Assembly (NCBI GenBank): GCA_943323675.2
Contig: CALPIR020000086.1
Span: forward strand, 1-9,183
DNA: 9,183 bases
Reading direction: 5' to 3'
Source of the DNA: Chitinophaga pinensis
GTDB lineage: Bacteria; Bacteroidota; Bacteroidia; UKL13-3
The notes beneath the pieces were generated by a model that made no database searches, was not told where the DNA came from, and saw only the letters and a program-made list of their open reading frames with translations. The position numbers and the translations under genes are program-made. Numbering within the stretch: position 1 is the first letter of the stretch; each line of letters starts with the position of its first letter. Of this stretch, positions 7,154 through 9,183 are shown in pieces.

Positions 7154-7271
7154 CAGTAAAATTGGAGATAAGCAAATAGACCATTTGTATATCAAAACCT
7201 GATTTTTGTTTCTACCCTAATTATTTAAAATACCCGTTGTAAATTGCGGCCCATTAGAGCAAGAGAAAAAT
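7154..7271. other. Gap between anmK and the dehydrogenase gene
   Basis: This 118-bp stretch is non-coding and must carry the end of the anmK operon and the promoter of the dehydrogenase. CAAAA (7193-7197) and TTTTG (7204-7208) can pair in a weak AT stem, which is poor support for a terminator. No complete -33/-7 pair is evident; TAAATTGC at 7240-7247 only partly resembles the -7 box. The start codon at 7272 is preceded by an A/G-rich run (AAGAGAAAAA) that could aid ribosome binding. Confidence 0.35.
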
Positions 7272-8534
7272 ATGTCAACACAAATAGAAAAACTAATTAA
7301 ACGATACGAAGAGAAACAACCTGAAATTGTTTTTGAATGGAAAGATAGCGAAACCGATGCCGAGGGTTGGGTGGTAATAAACTCCCTTCGCGGTGGTGCA
7401 GCAGGTGGCGGTACTCGCATGCGTAAAGGTTTAAATAAACATGAAGTTACCTCCCTGGCCAAAACCATGGAGATTAAATTTACCGTTGCAGGACCTGCTA
7501 TAGGTGGTGCAAAATCGGGTATTAACTTCGACCCAGCCGACCCACGCAAAAAAGGTGTGCTTGAGCGTTGGTATAAAGCAGTAATGCCATTACTGAAAAA
7601 CTATTATGGTACAGGTGGCGATTTAAATGTGGATGAAATACATGAGGTAATTCCTATTACCGAACAGTATGGTTTGTTGCACCCACAAGAAGGTGTGGTA
7701 AACGGTCATTTAAAATTAGACGAAACTGAAAAACAAAACCGTATTAACAACCTACGTAATGGTGTTTCTAAAGTTTTGGATGATGCGCGTTTTTCACCCG
7801 ACACCAACAAAAAATATTTGGTAGCAGATATGATTACAGGTTGGGGTGTGGCAGAAGCGGTACGACATTTCTATGATTTCTGGGGACCAAATTTCACATA
7901 CAAACGTGCCATCATACAAGGTTGGGGAAATGTTGCTGCAGCTGCAGCGTATTACCTATCACAAATGGATGTAATGATTGTGGGTATTATTGATCGTGAA
8001 GGCGGTTTGTTAAACAACCAAGGTTTTAGTAAAGACCAAATTAAGCAGTTGTTTATTGAGCGTGATGGTAATAAATTATCGCAAGCTACTTGCCAAAAAA
8101 TGGGCTTCGAGTTTATGCCTTACAATGATATTGACCAGAAAATTTGGAGCATTGGAGCCGATATTTTTATTCCAGCAGCAGCATCGCGCATGCTAACCCA
8201 AGAGCAATTAGATACCATGGTTGAAAACGACCTTGATGTAATTTCTTGTGGGGCTAATGTGCCTTTTGCCGATAGCGAAATTTTCTTAGGACCAATAGGT
8301 AACAATGCTGACGACCGCGTGGCAGTTATTCCTGATTTTATTGCAAACTGCGGTATGGCCCGTACTTTTGCCTATTGCATGAGCGAAAACTTTGAACTAA
8401 AAGATGAGGCTATTTTTAAAGATGCTTCCGTTACCATTCGCCAAGCACTAATGCGCTTAAATCAATTCAATCCTAAACGCAATGGTTTATTAAAAAAAGG
8501 ATTAGAAATGAGTATGGTTAACTTGGTGAAATAA
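7272..8534 (+). CDS. Glu/Leu/Phe/Val family amino-acid dehydrogenase
   Basis: This 420-residue NAD(P)-dependent oxidoreductase oxidatively deaminates an amino acid to its 2-oxo acid, or the reverse. The N-terminal dimerisation and catalytic domain has GGAAGGGTRMRKG (41-53). It has Lys69 and Lys81 spaced 12 apart in MEIKFTVAGPAIGGAKSG, matching the substrate and catalytic lysines of leucine and phenylalanine dehydrogenases. GTGGDLN (113-119) carries the likely catalytic Asp117. The Rossmann domain shows IIQGWGNVAAAAA (214-226) with Asp241 at the end of the second strand, which favours NAD over NADP. ISCGANVPF (324-332) and the NCGMARTF segment complete the family pattern. The length suits glutamate dehydrogenase, while parts of the motif set resemble the branched-chain and aromatic enzymes, so the substrate cannot be fixed. 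It has its own upstream gap. The inverted-repeat cassette begins 6 nt after its TAA stop. Confidence 0.93.
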   Translation: MSTQIEKLIKRYEEKQPEIVFEWKDSETDAEGWVVINSLRGGAAGGGTRMRKGLNKHEVTSLAKTMEIKFTVAGPAIGGAKSGINFDPADPRKKGVLERWYKAVMPLLKNYYGTGGDLNVDEIHEVIPITEQYGLLHPQEGVVNGHLKLDETEKQNRINNLRNGVSKVLDDARFSPDTNKKYLVADMITGWGVAEAVRHFYDFWGPNFTYKRAIIQGWGNVAAAAAYYLSQMDVMIVGIIDREGGLLNNQGFSKDQIKQLFIERDGNKLSQATCQKMGFEFMPYNDIDQKIWSIGADIFIPAAASRMLTQEQLDTMVENDLDVISCGANVPFADSEIFLGPIGNNADDRVAVIPDFIANCGMARTFAYCMSENFELKDEAIFKDASVTIRQALMRLNQFNPKRNGLLKKGLEMSMVNLVK

Positions 8535-8540
8535 TTTATT

Positions 8541-8568
8541 TGTTGGCTGTTGGCTCTTTGCTGTTGGC
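8541..8568 (-). repeat. Left heptad array (4 units)
   Basis: Four consecutive 7-bp units, read on the plus strand: TGTTGGC at 8541-8547, the same at 8548-8554, TCTTTGC at 8555-8561, and TGTTGGC at 8562-8568. On the minus strand they become GCCAACA or GCAAAGA, which fits the consensus of the right array (GCYAANA) in inverted orientation. Confidence 0.8.
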
Positions 8569-8573
8569 GGCAA

Positions 8574-8599
8574 TAACTTTTAATATATAAACAAAGTTA
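8574..8599. repeat. Small stem-loop inside the cassette
   Basis: TAACTTT (8574-8580) and AAAGTTA (8593-8599) form a 7-bp inverted repeat with a 12-nt AT-rich loop. There is no T-tract, so it is not a clear terminator. Read on the minus strand, bases 8592-8599 are TAACTTTG, a match to the TAnnTTTG box pointing antisense into the dehydrogenase gene, though nothing further supports a promoter. Confidence 0.35.
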
Positions 8600-8626
8600 C
8601 TAAATTGGAGTTTTAAAAATTACGCT

Positions 8627-8986
8627 ATGAGAGATTTTAGAAAACTTCAAATTTGGGCTAACAGTATCGAACAAGTTGTTTCTACCTACGCGATAACTCA
8701 AGGATTTCCAAATGAGGAAAAATATGGATTGTGTTCTCAATTGCAAAGAGCCGCTGTTTCTATCCCTTCAAATATTGCAGAAGGATGCAGTAGAAACAGT
8801 GATATAGAATTCAAACGTTTTTTAGAGATATCAATAGGTTCTGCTTTTGAATTAGAAACACAACTTGTTATAGCAAATAAGCTAAACTATATTTCAAATG
8901 AAAAATTAGAGAAAGAGTTACTTACCATTAATGAACTTCAGCGTAAAATAAACAGCCTTATTACTAAAATAAAATCAAACATATAA
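8627..8986 (+). CDS. Four-helix-bundle protein, 23S rRNA intervening-sequence protein (S23/IVP) family
   Basis: A 119-residue protein of standard family length. Signatures are the opening RDFRKLQIWANS (2-13, like DFRxLxVWQxA), FPNEEKYGLCSQLQRAA (27-43), VSIPSNIAEGCSRNS (44-58), and EFKRFLEISIGSAFELETQL (61-80), then a long C-terminal helix. The family was first noted as ORFs inside intervening sequences of 23S rRNA in Leptospira and relatives, and shares its fold with the Avd accessory protein of diversity-generating retroelements. It is basic and probably binds nucleic acid or a protein partner, but its role is not known. Here it is not inside an rRNA gene; it sits alone between inverted heptad arrays. 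A GGAG motif lies at 8607-8610, 16 nt before the ATG, too far for a standard ribosome site. Confidence 0.93.
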   Translation: MRDFRKLQIWANSIEQVVSTYAITQGFPNEEKYGLCSQLQRAAVSIPSNIAEGCSRNSDIEFKRFLEISIGSAFELETQLVIANKLNYISNEKLEKELLTINELQRKINSLITKIKSNI

Positions 8987-8995
8987 AGGCATCCG

Positions 8996-9030
8996 GCTAA
9001 ATGCTAAGAGCCAAATGCTAAAAGCTAATC
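8996..9030 (+). repeat. Right heptad array (4 full units plus a partial fifth)
   Basis: Consecutive 7-bp units: GCTAAAT at 8996-9002, GCTAAGA at 9003-9009, GCCAAAT at 9010-9016, GCTAAAA at 9017-9023, and a partial GCTAATC at 9024-9030. The array begins 9 nt after the four-helix-bundle stop codon and ends 5 nt before the kynU start codon, so it makes up most of the kynU leader. The 9-mer AAGAGCCAA (9006-9014) occurs exactly, in inverted orientation, in the left array. Confidence 0.8.
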
Positions 9031-9035
9031 CACAT

Positions 9036-9183
9036 ATGACTTTCCTTAACACACTGGCATTTGCCCAACAATTAGATCAAGAAGATAAACTGGCTCATTT
9101 CCGTAATGAGTTTTATATGCCTAAAAAAGACGGCAAGCCCATGATTTATTTATGTGGTAATTCATTAGGGCTTCAACCCAAAA
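9036..9183 (+). CDS. kynU: Kynureninase (3' partial)
   Basis: The first 49 codons are present; the gene runs off the window. The N-terminus MTFLNTLAFAQQLDQEDKLA, then HFRNEFYMPKKDGKP and MIYLCGNSLGLQPK, matches the start of PLP-dependent kynureninase, where the GNSLGLQP motif is highly diagnostic. The enzyme cleaves L-kynurenine to anthranilate and alanine (or 3-hydroxykynurenine to 3-hydroxyanthranilate) in tryptophan catabolism or NAD synthesis by the kynurenine route. The start is ATG 9036, directly after the heptad array. There is no purine-rich ribosome site, and any promoter would have to be within or upstream of the cassette. The PLP lysine and the rest of the active site lie outside the window. 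Confidence 0.93.
   Translation, partial: MTFLNTLAFAQQLDQEDKLAHFRNEFYMPKKDGKPMIYLCGNSLGLQPK

Larger units (their letters stand above)
8541..9023. mobile_element. Candidate cassette: four-helix-bundle gene between inverted heptad arrays
   Basis: Two arrays of 7-bp units in opposite orientation enclose the small gene at 8627-8986 and nothing else. The left array occupies 8541-8568 and the right 8996-9023. Reverse-complementing the left array and aligning it to the right gives 20 identities in 28 positions without gaps, and the odd GCNAAGA unit is second in both. The unit of 483 bp fills nearly all the space between the dehydrogenase stop (8534) and the kynU start (9036). The layout resembles 23S rRNA intervening sequences, where complementary ends form a stem around an ORF of this same family. 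No transposase or clear target-site duplication is seen, so mobility is an inference. Confidence 0.45.

Noticed and set aside
8627..8986. Avd accessory gene of a diversity-generating retroelement
   Set aside because: No reverse transcriptase and no template/variable repeat pair is visible here. The family signatures fit the general S23/IVP group.
8541..9023. True 23S rRNA intervening sequence
   Set aside because: The flanks are protein genes (amino-acid dehydrogenase and kynureninase) and there is no rRNA sequence.
8996..9030. CRISPR-like array
   Set aside because: Units are 7 bp, degenerate and directly abutting, with no spacers and no cas genes.

Overview
The window is AT-rich chromosomal DNA from a member of the Bacteroidota, probably near Chitinophagales or Sphingobacteriales. 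The evidence is the weakness of Shine-Dalgarno sites, an occasional TAnnTTTG-like promoter box, a Bacteroidota-type C-terminal sorting tail on the first protein, and the gene repertoire. It is mostly housekeeping sequence, with one likely accessory insert at the right end. The placement is by protein style, not by any database search.

Layout, left to right. The 3' end of a Tyr/Asn-rich surface-type protein (before 1 to 515, +) converges on a DUF255 thioredoxin-like protein (526-2550, -). A perfect 30-bp palindrome between them can terminate both. A short divergent gap leads to yifB/comM (2624-4168, +), which converges with only 2 nt to spare on an alkyltransferase-like DNA-repair protein (about 4171-4524, -). 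A roughly 220-bp divergent gap containing inverted repeats precedes a tight operon: a TrpF-like barrel protein lacking the catalytic residues (4746-5363), an MgtC/SapB membrane protein (5377-6078) and anhydro-N-acetylmuramic acid kinase anmK (6080-7153). anmK is cut by one in-frame TGA exactly where the family has a glycine. A Glu/Leu/Phe/Val-type amino-acid dehydrogenase follows (7272-8534), then a small four-helix-bundle (23S rRNA intervening-sequence protein family) gene (8627-8986), and finally the first 49 codons of kynureninase kynU (9036 to window end).

The most unusual structure is at 8541-9023. The four-helix-bundle gene is enclosed by two arrays of 7-bp units, consensus GCYAANA, in opposite orientation. 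They align unit by unit as 28-bp imperfect terminal inverted repeats (20 of 28 identical). The arrays nearly touch the dehydrogenase stop codon on one side and the kynU start codon on the other. This 483-bp unit resembles the layout of 23S rRNA intervening sequences (a small ORF of the same family inside a base-paired stem), but it lies between protein genes. It may be a small mobile or processed cassette.

Functionally, the dehydrogenase and KynU suggest amino-acid catabolism, AnmK suggests cell-wall recycling, and MgtC suggests ion or envelope homeostasis. No single pathway unites the window. No rRNA, tRNA, CRISPR array, insertion sequence or reverse transcriptase is visible.
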